Shown here piece after piece: positions 1-8,776 of a stretch of DNA of 64,000 bases; position 1 is the stretch's first letter, and every line of letters begins with the position of its first letter. Origin of the DNA: Thermoplasmata archaeon (GTDB lineage: Archaea > Thermoplasmatota > Thermoplasmata > Lutacidiplasmatales > UBA184); the NCBI GenBank assembly GCA_027314915.1, contig DAHUZZ010000002.1, positions 62,001 to 126,000 on the forward strand, read 5' to 3'. The notes below the pieces were generated by a model. It saw nothing but the letters and a program-made list of their open reading frames with translations. It was not told the DNA's origin and searched no databases. Position numbers and translations under genes: made by a program.

Positions 1-167
1 GGGGTGACGAATTCGGTGCCGTCCAGGACGAGCCCGCACTCGGCGCAGTGCACCTCGCCGAGCGACTCGTCGCGGACCTGGCGGCGGGCACCGCACATGG
101 GACAGGCGCTCGCCTCGGCCCCTTCGGGACCGGGCGGCCCCGCACCCGGCGCGGGGGGGTTTGACAC
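1..167 (-). CDS. tfb: Transcription initiation factor B (TFB), N-terminal part, cut by window edge
   Basis: Read on the minus strand from a GTG at 167, the frame stays open to base 1. After a short Pro/Gly/Ala-rich lead it shows CPMCG, then about 16 residues later CAECGLVLDG. This is the CxxC...CxxCGLV zinc ribbon that opens archaeal TFB/TFIIB, the factor that recruits RNA polymerase to TBP-bound promoters. The cyclin-like core would lie outside the window. The start is supported by a TATA-like box about 27 bp upstream (188-198), giving a leaderless transcript. Seen: zinc ribbon and promoter. Inferred: that the missing part is a normal TFB core. Confidence 0.8.
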   Translation of the reverse strand, partial: MSNPPAPGAGPPGPEGAEASACPMCGARRQVRDESLGEVHCAECGLVLDGTEFVT

Positions 168-187
168 AGCGTCGCATGACGGAAGGG

Positions 188-198
188 AGTATATAATC
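188..198 (-). promoter_or_regulatory. TATA box of the TFB gene
   Basis: AGTATATAATC (plus strand) is the most A+T-rich stretch in its neighbourhood. Its centre is about 27 bp upstream of the minus-strand GTG at 167, the spacing expected for an archaeal TATA box feeding a leaderless mRNA. Confidence 0.65.
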
Positions 199-250
199 AA
201 TATGGGTCGGCCCTCGCCGGAAGAGCACCTGCGCACGCGCCGAGTACACA

Positions 251-259
251 ATATTTAGA
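251..259 (+). promoter_or_regulatory. TATA box of the exported protein at 282
   Basis: ATATTTAGA is centred 27 bp before the ATG at 282, consistent with a leaderless archaeal transcript. It lies back to back with the TFB promoter, so the two genes are divergently transcribed. Confidence 0.6.
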
Positions 260-281
260 CTCTCCGACACCTCGGCCGGGC

Positions 282-953
282 ATGCGACCGTGGCTCGTCT
301 CGATCGGCGTCGCCTTCCTGGTGGTGGGCGGAGCGGCGCTCGCCTCGCTCTACGCGGCCTCGGACGCTCCGAACCATGAGCAGGTCGACTCCACCTCCAC
401 GGTCGAGGTCAACCCGACGATCTGGGCGCTGACCGCCCCCCTCTGGGGGGAGAACGGCAGCGCCCCGAGCTTCTACGTCCACTGGCAGTCCACCGTGCCG
501 GTCCAGGTGACGCTCCTCGACGGGGCCGGCTCCCGCTGCCCCGGCGGCGGGAGCTCCTGCGGCTCCCAGGCGATCGTGTGCCCCTGCCCGGTCACCAACT
601 GGACGGACCGGCTCAGCGGGAACTGGAGCTCCTCGCAGGCGCTCGACTATCCGTACTACGTCCGCGCGCTCGCGGTCGGGGCCGACCCCGGCATCATGAC
701 CGTCTACGCCACCGGGACCGCGGTCATCGACCAGCCCTCCTACACCCTCCAGCGGATCACGGGGACCTTCGCCGGGTCGGCGGCGGTGCTGGTGGGCGCG
801 GTCGCGCTCTTCCTGGGGCTGTTCCTCCGGGCGAGCCCGTACGCCGCCCCGCCCCCGGTGATCCCGCTGAGCCCGGAGGACTTGGACGAGCTCTACGGGC
901 CGGGGAGCGAGGAGGACGAGCCCCCGCCGGCGCGACCCCCGGGTCGACGGTAG
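282..953 (+). CDS. Exported, membrane-anchored protein of unknown function
   Basis: The 223-aa protein starts with a hydrophobic segment (residues about 5-27), a signal anchor. A polar region follows, about 150 residues long, with four cysteines in two close groups (near CPGGGSSCGS and VCPCP) that could form disulfides outside the cell. A second hydrophobic helix lies near residues 165-187, and the tail is short, acidic then proline-rich. The likely topology is an extracytoplasmic domain held between two membrane helices. I do not recognise a family. The TATA box 27 bp upstream supports the chosen ATG. Confidence 0.6.
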   Translation: MRPWLVSIGVAFLVVGGAALASLYAASDAPNHEQVDSTSTVEVNPTIWALTAPLWGENGSAPSFYVHWQSTVPVQVTLLDGAGSRCPGGGSSCGSQAIVCPCPVTNWTDRLSGNWSSSQALDYPYYVRALAVGADPGIMTVYATGTAVIDQPSYTLQRITGTFAGSAAVLVGAVALFLGLFLRASPYAAPPPVIPLSPEDLDELYGPGSEEDEPPPARPPGRR

Positions 954-972
954 CCCGACCGGGCCCGCGCGC

Positions 973-1611
973 TCACTCGAGCTCCTTGCGACGGCCGCCC
1001 CCGCCGTCGAACTCGGCCCAGCCCTGGTCGTTCCTCAAGCGGAGGGTCCCCTCGAGCCGCCCCTCCCGGGTCCCGCGCGCCAGCACGAACTGGACCCGGA
1101 GCGGGTGGTCGCTGACGGGCGGTTCGACGTCGGCCAGCGCCACCTCCTTGATCGCGGGGACGCGCTGCCAGAGGACCTCCGTGAACCGCCCGGGCAGCAG
1201 GAAGGGGGAGTATCCGACGACCGCCCGGTCGAGGGTGACGTGGATCTCCCGCACCGTCTCCGGGCTGCAGTTGTACAGGAAGATCCTCCACGACCCCGCC
1301 GAGAGCCGGGAGGAGGGAACGTAGCCCGGTTCCAGCTCGTGCCGCTGCCGCTCGCCGACGGGCCACAGGTAGGGGAAGAGGAGCCCCGCCGCCCGCGGGG
1401 CGGCGCCCGAGCCCTCGGGGCCCCGCCACCGCTGGATCGACCGCCGCCGGCTCGCGAGCTCGGGGGTCGATTCGGCCCAGCCTCCGTAGGCGACGGGAGC
1501 CCGCATCGCGAGCTCGGCGTCCAGCTCCCGTGCGTTCCACTCCGGGTGCTCCCGGTCCAGCGCCTGGGTCTGTTGGGCGAGCAGTCGACGATCGGTGCGG
1601 TTCATTTTCAC
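973..1611 (-). CDS. Hypothetical protein, about 212 aa
   Basis: This is a single open frame with normal G+C-rich codon use. It has a charged N-terminus (residues 1-60, many Arg/Glu) and a beta-rich middle and C-terminal part with alternating hydrophobic residues. No signal peptide, membrane segment or known motif is visible. Two starts are possible: GTG at 1611 and ATG two codons later at 1605. The three TGTCGCGAC-type repeats immediately upstream (1614-1690) may regulate it. Function is not recognised. Confidence 0.55.
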   Translation of the reverse strand: MKMNRTDRRLLAQQTQALDREHPEWNARELDAELAMRAPVAYGGWAESTPELASRRRSIQRWRGPEGSGAAPRAAGLLFPYLWPVGERQRHELEPGYVPSSRLSAGSWRIFLYNCSPETVREIHVTLDRAVVGYSPFLLPGRFTEVLWQRVPAIKEVALADVEPPVSDHPLRVQFVLARGTREGRLEGTLRLRNDQGWAEFDGGGGRRKELE

Positions 1612-1613
1612 TC

Positions 1614-1690
1614 TGTCGCGACTTGGGTCGCATCATGTCGCGACAGGCATGAGGCGTGTCCACGTCGGAAGCCGCCCCGATTCCGCGACA
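1614..1690. repeat. TGTCGCGAC(A) repeats, possible operator
   Basis: TGTCGCGACT lies at 1614-1623, the perfect palindrome TGTCGCGACA at 1636-1645 (22 bp further, about two helical turns), and a half-site CGCGACA near 1684-1690. They sit just upstream of the minus-strand gene starting at 1611 and near the plus-strand gene at 1821. Spacing and symmetry fit binding of a dimeric regulator, but no binding is shown. Confidence 0.35.
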
Positions 1691-1820
1691 GTGTACCGAT
1701 ACTTCCGCCCCTATGTAATCCATGGGGTCGGACCATGCAGACCACCTCGGGACCACGGAACCCTTTCGGAGACCGCTCGGAAGAGCTCCCCTCGGCGGAC
1801 CGGCGCGGCGGAGGCGACCG

Positions 1821-2048
1821 ATGAGCCCGGACCGGACGCGACCGGTCCCGGAGCTCCGGGGGGCCCTCCACGCGCTGAACGCCCACCTCGGCGTGTGCCC
1901 GGCGTGCCTGCGCTGGGGATTCGAGCTCTGCGACCGGGGGCTCCTCCTCTCGAACGGGGTGATCCGGGCCCGTGCTGCCCGGGAAGCCTTCGGGCTCCTC
2001 GGCGGCGACGTGACCGAGCCCGTACCGGAGGTCCCGGCGCTCGCCTAG
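1821..2048 (+). CDS. Small hypothetical protein with a CxxC motif (75 aa)
   Basis: The ATG at 1821 is preceded by GGAGG about 6 bases upstream. A longer in-frame extension exists to 1722, but its Arg/Pro-rich composition looks non-coding. The protein has a helical stretch, then CPACLRWGFELC (three cysteines), then a Leu/Gly-rich tail. It may bind metal or be redox-active, but a fourth ligand is not obvious. No family is recognised. Confidence 0.45.
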   Translation: MSPDRTRPVPELRGALHALNAHLGVCPACLRWGFELCDRGLLLSNGVIRARAAREAFGLLGGDVTEPVPEVPALA

Positions 2049-2165
2049 GACCCCCTACGGCCCATCGCACCGGGGCCCGCTCGCCGGGCCCCACCCCGGC
2101 GTCCACGGGGAGCATCGATCAGAATGCGGGGACGCCGGGGCCGGAAACCCCTTCGCGGCCCGGGC

Positions 2166-3932
2166 TCACTGGCCCCAGAACGGCCCGTGCGTGGCCCGCC
2201 GGATCCTCACGATCTCCTCGAGCACGCCCTGCTCGCTCGCGGAGAGCTGTTGCCCCCGCAGGCTCCGGGCCGCCGCCTCGGGCAGCGCCACGTAGAGGAT
2301 GTCCCCCTCCTGGACGGTGCGGCCCATGACCGCCCCGTCGAGCGATGCGGCGAGCTCCGTGCCCTCGGCCGCCTCCTTCACCGAGTCGTTCTCCCGCTGC
2401 AGGCTCTTCAGCACCGCGACCTCGTTGCCGTCCGGTAGCATCACCCGCACGCCGGGCCTCAACTCCCCCGCGAGGACCCGGATCCCGACGATGGCGGGCT
2501 TCGAACTGCGGAAGACGAAGCCCCGGAGCACCTCGAACTTGGCCGGGTGGATGATCTCGACCCGTCGCAGCCGCGCGAGCTCCGCGTTGCGCTCGTTCTT
2601 CCAGGCGCCGTACTCCTCGAGGATGCGGTACATCACGTCGCCCTGGAAGATGCGGACCGACTCCGGGGCCGCCGCGGGCAGCGCGTCGGGGAGGACCGGC
2701 ACGTTGAAGGCCAGGATCGCGCGGTGCAGCGGATCCCTCACCGCCGCGGTGCGCAGCACGAGGGCGCGGTGGACCGGGCCGACCTCGGCCCCGTGGATGG
2801 GGATCTTCGCCTCGGAGCACTCGTAGGCGAACGCCTCGATGCCCCCCAGGGTGTCGGCGCAGACCTGCACGCCGCTCTCGGCGAGCGGCACCGACGCGGA
2901 GACCTCGTGGGCGAGGAGCTGCTCGGTCTCGATCCGTTCCGTCGCGGTCCGGGCCACCCGGAGCAGCCCGCCCGGCATCGAGTCCTCGATCCCGGGGGCG
3001 GCCAGGTAGACCCCCGCCGCAGCCCGCACCTCGGTCAGGGAGTCGAGCCGGCTGCTGCCGGACTTTCCCCGGCGTTTCGCGGGCGGCCGGTAGATGCCCC
3101 GGATGCGCGAGGCGAACGGGGCGGTCCGCCCGTTGATGACGACCTCGTCGCCCACCTTGAGCGCGCCGCGGTAGAGGATCACGGACGCGACCGGCCCCAC
3201 GCCCCGCTGGTCGCTCCGTTCGAGGACCGTGGCCTCGCTCGGTCCCTCCTGCCGCGAGAGCTCCGACTTCAGGAACCGCTGGGAGAGCCCGACCAGGAGC
3301 GCGACGAGCTCGGGGACGCCCACCCCCGAGCGCGACGAGACCGGGACGATCCCGACGTTCCGGGTGAAGTCGCTCACCCGGTCGTACCGGTCGGCCGAGA
3401 GCCCGAAGCCGACGAGCGACTCGGCGACGCCGTACAGGTGCTCGTCCAGGACCCGACCGAACTCGGGGGCGCACCGGGCGAGGTGCTCGGAGAGACGGAC
3501 CGGGCCGGCGGGCTTCCTCCAGCCGGTCAGGAGGTCGATCTTGGTGAGGGCGACCGCGAAGGGGGTCTTCTCGTGCTTCAGGATCTGGATCGACTCCCGG
3601 GTCTGCGGCATCACGCCCTCCCGGACGTCGACGACGAGGATGGCGAGGTCCGCGAGCGCCCCGCCGCGCCGCCGGAGCGTCTCGAAGGAGCGGTGCCCCG
3701 GGGTGTCGATGATGAGCAGCCCGGGCACCGCGAACTGCTCGGTCGTGAGCACCCCCTCGCAGATCTCGAGGATCGCCTCGCGCGGGACCTCGATGGCCCC
3801 GATGTGCTGGGTGATCCCGCCGGCCTCGCGCTCGGCCCGGCCCGAGCCCGCGATCCGGTCGAGGAGGGTCGTCTTCCCGTGGTCGACGTGGCCCAGGAGC
3901 GAGAGGATCGGCTGGCGGAGTTCGTCGCTCAC
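2166..3932 (-). CDS. infB: Translation initiation factor aIF5B
   Basis: This GTPase catalyses ribosomal subunit joining and helps position initiator tRNA. The G1 motif GHVDHGKTT is near residue 13, switch I carries the family-typical GGITQHIGA, G3 is DTPGH, and G4 is TKID. Domains II to IV follow over about 588 residues, the usual length for archaeal aIF5B, which lacks the long eukaryotic N-terminus. The start is a GTG at 3932 with a TATA-like CTTTAAGG centred about 26 bp upstream (3954-3962), so the mRNA is probably leaderless. It stands alone rather than in the phosphodiesterase operon on the same strand. Confidence 0.95.
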   Translation of the reverse strand: MSDELRQPILSLLGHVDHGKTTLLDRIAGSGRAEREAGGITQHIGAIEVPREAILEICEGVLTTEQFAVPGLLIIDTPGHRSFETLRRRGGALADLAILVVDVREGVMPQTRESIQILKHEKTPFAVALTKIDLLTGWRKPAGPVRLSEHLARCAPEFGRVLDEHLYGVAESLVGFGLSADRYDRVSDFTRNVGIVPVSSRSGVGVPELVALLVGLSQRFLKSELSRQEGPSEATVLERSDQRGVGPVASVILYRGALKVGDEVVINGRTAPFASRIRGIYRPPAKRRGKSGSSRLDSLTEVRAAAGVYLAAPGIEDSMPGGLLRVARTATERIETEQLLAHEVSASVPLAESGVQVCADTLGGIEAFAYECSEAKIPIHGAEVGPVHRALVLRTAAVRDPLHRAILAFNVPVLPDALPAAAPESVRIFQGDVMYRILEEYGAWKNERNAELARLRRVEIIHPAKFEVLRGFVFRSSKPAIVGIRVLAGELRPGVRVMLPDGNEVAVLKSLQRENDSVKEAAEGTELAASLDGAVMGRTVQEGDILYVALPEAAARSLRGQQLSASEQGVLEEIVRIRRATHGPFWGQ

Positions 3933-4015
3933 CGCCGCCTTCGACGGCGGGCGGCTTTAAGGCTCTTCGCCGGACGGACCGGAGGGCGGAGGGGACCGCC
4001 GCGGATCGCGCCGGG

Positions 4016-5329
4016 TCACCCGCCCCGCGTGAGCTCGTCGAGGCCGCCGGCGATGAGGGGGACCCAGAGCTCGCCGCGGTCGAGGCCCCCGTGCGCCCCG
4101 TGGAGGTGGCGGCGCGGCGTGGGCACGCCCGGGGGCAGGTAGGTGAAGCCCGCGGGGGCCGCGGGCAGGGCGAGCAGGTTGCCGGTCCGGACCTCGAGCT
4201 CGGGGTGGGGCGGCCCCGGGCCGAAGAGCTGGAGGCGGAGCGCCTCGTCGAGGGGCGCGACGCGCGAGCCGTCCGGCAACAGCGCCTCGAGGCGACGGGT
4301 GACCGACCCCTCGCGGCCGGAACGGGTCGCGAAGAACCCGGCGCGGCGGTCCCCGGCGGGCGGATGGACGAGCTCGGAGAGCACGTCGGGGTGGCGGTCG
4401 AGCGGAACGTTCGACTCGGGGGTGGCGGGGACGAGCCCGTGGTCCCCCGTGATCCAGAGCGCGATCTGCTTCCGCCGGGACGCCTCGAGGCGGCCCGCGA
4501 CCGACCGGAGGAGCGAGGCGAGGCGCTCGAGCTCGAGCTCGTAGAGGTAGCTCTCCGGGCCGCGGAGGTGGTGGACCAGATCGAGCTCGTCCCAGTAGAG
4601 GAAGATCACCCCCGGGGGCGCGCGTTGCCCCAGGAGCCGGATCAGCTGGTAGGCGAGCTCGCTCGCGGTGGCGTAGCCGTGGAACTCGGCGCCGGAGTAC
4701 AGGAGCCGGGTGAAGCCGCTGCCGGCGAACCGGTCCCGGGTCAGGACCGCCGCCGCGAGCCCGCGCTCGAAGATCGTGGGGACGGGCGTGAGCTCCCTCC
4801 GCGTCCACTCGCTGCCGACGAGGCTGTCGAGACCGGGAACGCTCATCGGGCTCATCCGCAGCATGTCGGCCACCACCCCCCACCGCGGGAGGTACTGCCG
4901 GTGGCCCACGATGCCGTGGCTCGACGGTGCGACCCCGGTCGAGAGGCTCGTGAGCGCGGAGGTGGTGGTCGAGGGGAAGACGCTCGTGATCGGCCGGGCG
5001 CGCTCCGCCCAGGCGTCCGGTATCGGCGACCCGCCTGCGGCGGAAGGCGCCTCGACCGCGCGCCGGAAGTGGCCCCACCCCATGCCGTCGACGAGGAGGA
5101 GGAGGATCGTCCCCTCGGTCCGCCGGCCCTCGGTCGGATCGAGCTCGGGCGCGAGCGGCGGGAGGAGCGGCCACGCCCCCCCCGCGTCGCCCTCGTGCCC
5201 GGCGGACCGCCACAGCGTGGAGGTCAGGTTCGGGAGGGACCGGCCGAGGTAGGACGGGGTCACGAACCGGCCGAGCGGGGCCGCGTCGAGCTCGGCCTCC
5301 GCGCGGGCCCACTCCCGGGCGGAGCTCAC
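4016..5329 (-). CDS. Type I phosphodiesterase / nucleotide pyrophosphatase family protein
   Basis: The 437-aa protein belongs to the alkaline phosphatase superfamily. It has an early LLLLVDGMGWGHF (metal-ligand Asp), then a Ser/Thr-rich FPSTTTSALTSLSTG stretch holding the nucleophile, then YSGAEFHGY, YWDELDLVHH and ITGDHGL, matching the order of Asp and His metal ligands in the family. It is probably a two-metal phosphodiesterase; its substrate is unknown. There is no signal peptide. The GTG start at 5329 overlaps the stop of the upstream DUF1634 gene as GTGA, so it is translationally coupled to the 5326-6605 operon. Confidence 0.8.
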   Translation of the reverse strand: MSSAREWARAEAELDAAPLGRFVTPSYLGRSLPNLTSTLWRSAGHEGDAGGAWPLLPPLAPELDPTEGRRTEGTILLLLVDGMGWGHFRRAVEAPSAAGGSPIPDAWAERARPITSVFPSTTTSALTSLSTGVAPSSHGIVGHRQYLPRWGVVADMLRMSPMSVPGLDSLVGSEWTRRELTPVPTIFERGLAAAVLTRDRFAGSGFTRLLYSGAEFHGYATASELAYQLIRLLGQRAPPGVIFLYWDELDLVHHLRGPESYLYELELERLASLLRSVAGRLEASRRKQIALWITGDHGLVPATPESNVPLDRHPDVLSELVHPPAGDRRAGFFATRSGREGSVTRRLEALLPDGSRVAPLDEALRLQLFGPGPPHPELEVRTGNLLALPAAPAGFTYLPPGVPTPRRHLHGAHGGLDRGELWVPLIAGGLDELTRGG

Positions 5330-5724
5330 AGCTTGAGCCCCACGAGGGCGCCCACGGCGAGCAGGGAGAGCACGAAGAGGGTCATCGCGATGAACGGCCG
5401 GTCGCGCTCCTCGATGAACATCGCGACCGAGAAGAGCACCCGGGTCAGCGGCGTGAGGACCAGCACGACGAGGCCGAGCAGGAAGATCGCCTCCGGTTCG
5501 CCGGCCCCGAGGGCCCCGATCCACCCGCGGGCGGAGTAGGAGACCGGCCCCACGTTGACCGCCCCGGGGCCGCGCACGAACAGGTCGATGACCCCGATCA
5601 GGAGGATCCCGACGGACAGGAGGACCCCGCCCAGCAGGATCCGGCCCATCGGCCGCAGGTAGGGGTCGACCCGGTGGGAGGCGGGGGGCCCCGTCTCGGC
5701 CGGCTCCGGCGGCGGGCCGCTCAT
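5326..5724 (-). CDS. DUF1634-like small membrane protein
   Basis: The 132-aa protein has a Pro-rich cytoplasmic start and three hydrophobic segments (roughly residues 28-50, 75-97 and 107-130). The pattern, size and position directly after a TauE/SafE permease match the DUF1634 family, which is commonly encoded beside DUF81/TauE permeases and may be an accessory subunit. The ATG at 5724 overlaps the permease stop as ATGA, and its own stop overlaps the next gene's GTG. Confidence 0.75.
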   Translation of the reverse strand: MSGPPPEPAETGPPASHRVDPYLRPMGRILLGGVLLSVGILLIGVIDLFVRGPGAVNVGPVSYSARGWIGALGAGEPEAIFLLGLVVLVLTPLTRVLFSVAMFIEERDRPFIAMTLFVLSLLAVGALVGLKL

Positions 5725-6605
5725 GCGCTGAGGTACCCCAGGCCCCGGAGGGCCATCAGCGCGGCCGTGAAGAGGAGGATCGTCGCGAAGATCACCTTGA
5801 ACGTCCAGGTCCCGACGCGGCTGTGGTAGCCCGAGGCGAGGCGGCTGCCCGCGAGCATGCCCACCACGATCGGGACGGTCCAGAAGAGCGCCACGCGCCC
5901 GGCGAGCAGGTAGACGATGGCGCTCGCCGTCGCGGTGACGCCGATCATGAAGTTCGACGTGCCGCTCGCGACCCGGACGGGCAGGTTCATGAAGACGTTC
6001 ATGGCGGGCACGTAGAACACGCCCCCGCCGATCCCGAGGAGCCCCGAGACGACCCCGGCGAGCCCGGAGAGGAAGAAGCCGGGCCGGGTCCCCGTCACCC
6101 GGAACGATCGCCAGGTCCCGGTCTCGGTGGGGAAGGCGCCGTGGAGCCTCAGCCGGTCCGCGAGCGGGTCCCGGGGCGGGTCCGGCACCGCGTGGTGGGC
6201 GCGCCGCTGGACCATCAGGAAGGCCGGGTAGATCACCGCCGGCACGAAGGCGAAGAGGAGGACCTGCTCGTAGTTCGCCAGGACGAAGACGGTGAGGATC
6301 GCGCCGATGAGCCCGCCCACCACGGTGGCGACCTCGAGGAACATCCCGACCCGGATGTCGGCGATCCCCGCGCCCACGAACGTCGAGGCCGCCCCGCAGG
6401 AGGTGGCGATGACCGCGACGAGGCTCGTCGCGATGGCGAGGGCGGGCGGGAGCTGGAAGACGAGGATCAGCATCGGCACCACGAAGATCCCCCCGCCGAG
6501 GCCGAAGAGCCCCCCCGCGAGGCCGGCGACGAAGGAGTAGACGAGCAGGAAGAGGAGGACGACGACGAGCGATACCTCCGGACTCAACCCGAGGACCGTC
6601 AGCAC
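5721..6605 (-). CDS. TauE/SafE (DUF81) family permease
   Basis: The 294-aa integral membrane protein has about eight hydrophobic segments in two halves. Each half carries a glycine-rich motif (GGLFGLGGGIFVVPML near residue 31 and SGLLGIGGGVFYVPAM near residue 190), the hallmark of this two-repeat export family for sulfite, sulfonate or other organic anions. The substrate cannot be read from sequence. It is first gene of an operon with the DUF1634 protein and the phosphodiesterase (4-nt overlaps). Confidence 0.85.
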   Translation of the reverse strand: MLTVLGLSPEVSLVVVLLFLLVYSFVAGLAGGLFGLGGGIFVVPMLILVFQLPPALAIATSLVAVIATSCGAASTFVGAGIADIRVGMFLEVATVVGGLIGAILTVFVLANYEQVLLFAFVPAVIYPAFLMVQRRAHHAVPDPPRDPLADRLRLHGAFPTETGTWRSFRVTGTRPGFFLSGLAGVVSGLLGIGGGVFYVPAMNVFMNLPVRVASGTSNFMIGVTATASAIVYLLAGRVALFWTVPIVVGMLAGSRLASGYHSRVGTWTFKVIFATILLFTAALMALRGLGYLSA

Positions 6606-6638
6606 GTTCTGCCCGGGGCGTCCACTCCGGGGTGGTTC

Positions 6639-7742
6639 TTAACCCCTCGGCTGGGCGGGCCCGTCGAGGCTCCGCTGGTGTCCGCGGCGCGGCACGAGCG
6701 CGCCGACGGCCAGCGAGATGCGTCGCACGGCGCGGTCGTGCTCGGCCCGCTCCCGGGCCAGGAGCTCGCCCGCGAGCCGGAGCGCCTCGGAGGTGAGGGC
6801 CGCCGGCCCCTCGTGGGCCGCCGGCAGCTGGCGGCCGTGCTGCGCCTGCGTGAAATCGCTCCAGCGCAGCCGCACGGTCACCGCCTGGTACCGGAACCCC
6901 TCCTCGGCGAGCAGGCCCGCGAGCTCCTCGGCCATCTCGGAGAGATGGTCCCGGACCTCCCCGGCCGCACGGGTATCCGAACCCAGGGTCCGGTCCAGGC
7001 TCCGCTGGCGCGGGCCATGATCCTCCGGCAGCTCGCCGAGCTCGGGGCCCGGCGTCCCCCGGGCGAGCGCCCGGAACGCGGGGGCCCCCTGGCCCAGGAC
7101 CCGTCGCAGGGTGTCGGGCGACGCGGCGCCGAGGTCCGCGATCGTCCGGATCCCGGACTCCTCCAGGCGCTGCGCGCTCTTGGGACCGATGCCGGGGATG
7201 GCGGAGACCGGAAGGGGTGCGAGGAAGCCGCGGGTCGCCTCGGGCGGGACGACCCGGATCCCGCCGGGCTTGGCCCGATCCGAGGCGATCTTCGCGACCA
7301 CCGCGAACGGGCTCGCTCCGATCGAGCAGGGCAGCCTCAGCTTCGACCGGATCAGCTCCTGCGTCGCGCGCGCCCAGGCCTCGACGTCGGACGGGCCAGG
7401 TGCCGCGATCTCGAGCGCCGCCTCGTCGATCGACATCGGGACCATCCGGTCCGCGGTGGGCGCGAGGAGCCCCCGGATCTCGCCCGCGATCCGGCCGTAC
7501 TTCTCGAAATCGGGGGGGATCCAGACCGCCTGCGGGCACCGCTGGGCCGCCAGCCCGACCGGCAGGGCGCTCCGGACCCCGAACTTCCGGGCCGCGTAGC
7601 TGGCGGAGAGCACCACGCCGCGGCTCTCGGGACCGGTCGGCGCCGGACCCACGATCACCGGCGCCTCGGCGAGCTCGGGCCGGTCGCGGATCTCGCACGA
7701 GACGTAGTAGGCGTCCATGTCCACGTAGGCGATGTAGCGCAT
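6639..7742 (-). CDS. dinB: Y-family DNA polymerase IV (translesion synthesis)
   Basis: The 367-aa protein starts MRYIAYVDMDAYYVS, the catalytic Asp-containing motif I of DinB/Dpo4. It continues with the steric-gate and palm residues (VVLSASYAARKFGV), then MSIDEAAL (SxDE, second metal motif), a helix-hairpin-helix thumb (IPGIGPKSAQRLEESGI) and a little-finger domain. It is error-prone and bypasses DNA lesions. The open frame extends far upstream, but the Arg/Pro/Gly-rich extension is non-coding in character, so the ATG at 7742 is used. Confidence 0.92.
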   Translation of the reverse strand: MRYIAYVDMDAYYVSCEIRDRPELAEAPVIVGPAPTGPESRGVVLSASYAARKFGVRSALPVGLAAQRCPQAVWIPPDFEKYGRIAGEIRGLLAPTADRMVPMSIDEAALEIAAPGPSDVEAWARATQELIRSKLRLPCSIGASPFAVVAKIASDRAKPGGIRVVPPEATRGFLAPLPVSAIPGIGPKSAQRLEESGIRTIADLGAASPDTLRRVLGQGAPAFRALARGTPGPELGELPEDHGPRQRSLDRTLGSDTRAAGEVRDHLSEMAEELAGLLAEEGFRYQAVTVRLRWSDFTQAQHGRQLPAAHEGPAALTSEALRLAGELLARERAEHDRAVRRISLAVGALVPRRGHQRSLDGPAQPRG

Positions 7743-8280
7743 CCGGTTCGGACCGGTACCGACGGGCACTTCTTGGCCTTGATGGCGGAGACGGCGGCCC
7801 CCACGGTTTCGGACCGTCGCGGACCCCCCCGCCGGTCGGCGCCGGAGCGCCGGGGAAACCCGACGGCGGGGGCGGGACGCCGGCACCCGTTGGACAGCGG
7901 CGAGCCCTCCGAGTCGCGGGGGACGATGTGGCGGACCTTCGACGGGTGCTCGACCTCCCCGCGCCCCGTGCGGGTCGGCTCGAGGTACGCCCGGCGTGGG
8001 ACCGGCTCCAAGCCCTCCGAAACCTGAGCGGTGGGCCCCGCACGAGGGGAGTCGAGGTCCTCGGAACGACCCGGGCCGATCCGGAACCCCGCTCGGTCCC
8101 GGCGGTGGTGATGCCCTCCCCCTCGAGACAGGGGAGTCCCGGACGAAGGGGATCGAAGGCCGGGACGACCTCGTCCCGACGCCGGCGAACCCCGTCGCCT
8201 TCCAGCGTGCGGCGCGACGGCCGCCTCGCGCACGATCCCCTCCGACCCCCGCGGAAGGTCCCGCGAGCACGCGCCGCGCC
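7743..8280. other. 538-bp stretch without a convincing gene
   Basis: All frames here are rich in Arg, Pro and Gly, as expected for non-coding G+C-rich DNA. One plus-strand frame at about 7910-8110 reads more protein-like (an amphipathic VADLRRVLDLP...DRLQALRNL stretch), but it has no clear start or end and could be a gene remnant. No RNA gene or AT-rich promoter was found. Confidence 0.3.
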
Positions 8281-8694
8281 CTACGCTACGACCTCGAGTC
8301 GGCGGACGAGGTCGTTGAACTCCTTGAGCTCGAGCGGCTTGCGGACGTAGCCGTCGGCGTGGAAGCTGAACGCCATCAGGACATCCTCGTCGCCCGGCGA
8401 GGAGGTGAGGATCACGACCGGGATCCGGTTGAGCTCGGGGTCGGACCGCACCTCGGCGAGCACCTTCCGGCCGTCGAGCCTCGGGAGGTTGAGGTCGAGG
8501 AGGATCATGTCGGGGGGCCCGCCCCCGTGGAACGGGCTGTGCTGGCGGAGGTAGCCGAGGGCTTCCGCGCCGTCGTGCGCGACCTCCATCTCCACGGGGA
8601 CGGCGCTCTGCTCGAGCGTGTCCTCGGTCAGCCGGACGTCCCCGGGGTTGTCCTCCACCAGCAGGAGCCGGATCGCCCGCTCACCCGTCGCCAT
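8281..8694 (-). CDS. Single-domain response regulator (CheY/Rcp1-like)
   Basis: The 137-aa receiver domain has acidic pocket VEDN near residue 14, phospho-acceptor Asp in ILLDLNLP near residue 67, the conserved Ser/Thr in VVILTSS and the Lys-Pro pair in VRKPLEL. There is no output domain, so it must act by protein contact. The Rcp1-like spacing (NPGDVRLTEDTL) is typical of regulators paired with phytochrome or PAS kinases. No histidine kinase is in the window. The same-strand neighbours are two KaiC-like ATPases, which suggests a signalling cluster. Confidence 0.88.
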   Translation of the reverse strand: MATGERAIRLLLVEDNPGDVRLTEDTLEQSAVPVEMEVAHDGAEALGYLRQHSPFHGGGPPDMILLDLNLPRLDGRKVLAEVRSDPELNRIPVVILTSSPGDEDVLMAFSFHADGYVRKPLELKEFNDLVRRLEVVA

Positions 8695-8776
8695 GCGGCC
8701 TCCGTGCGCGCGAGGACGCGGGAGGGTATGACCGTCCCCGAACGAACTTCCCTGCGCGGGACCGGGTGGTTAGGCC

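Noticed and set aside
2547..4142. Long plus-strand open frame opposite aIF5B
   Set aside because: Asp/Arg/Gly/Pro-rich shadow of the aIF5B gene; G+C-rich DNA gives long antisense frames, and no motif is seen.
7655..8233. 192-codon frame before DNA polymerase IV
   Set aside because: Overlaps the true dinB start region in another frame, Arg/Pro/Gly-rich, no motif.
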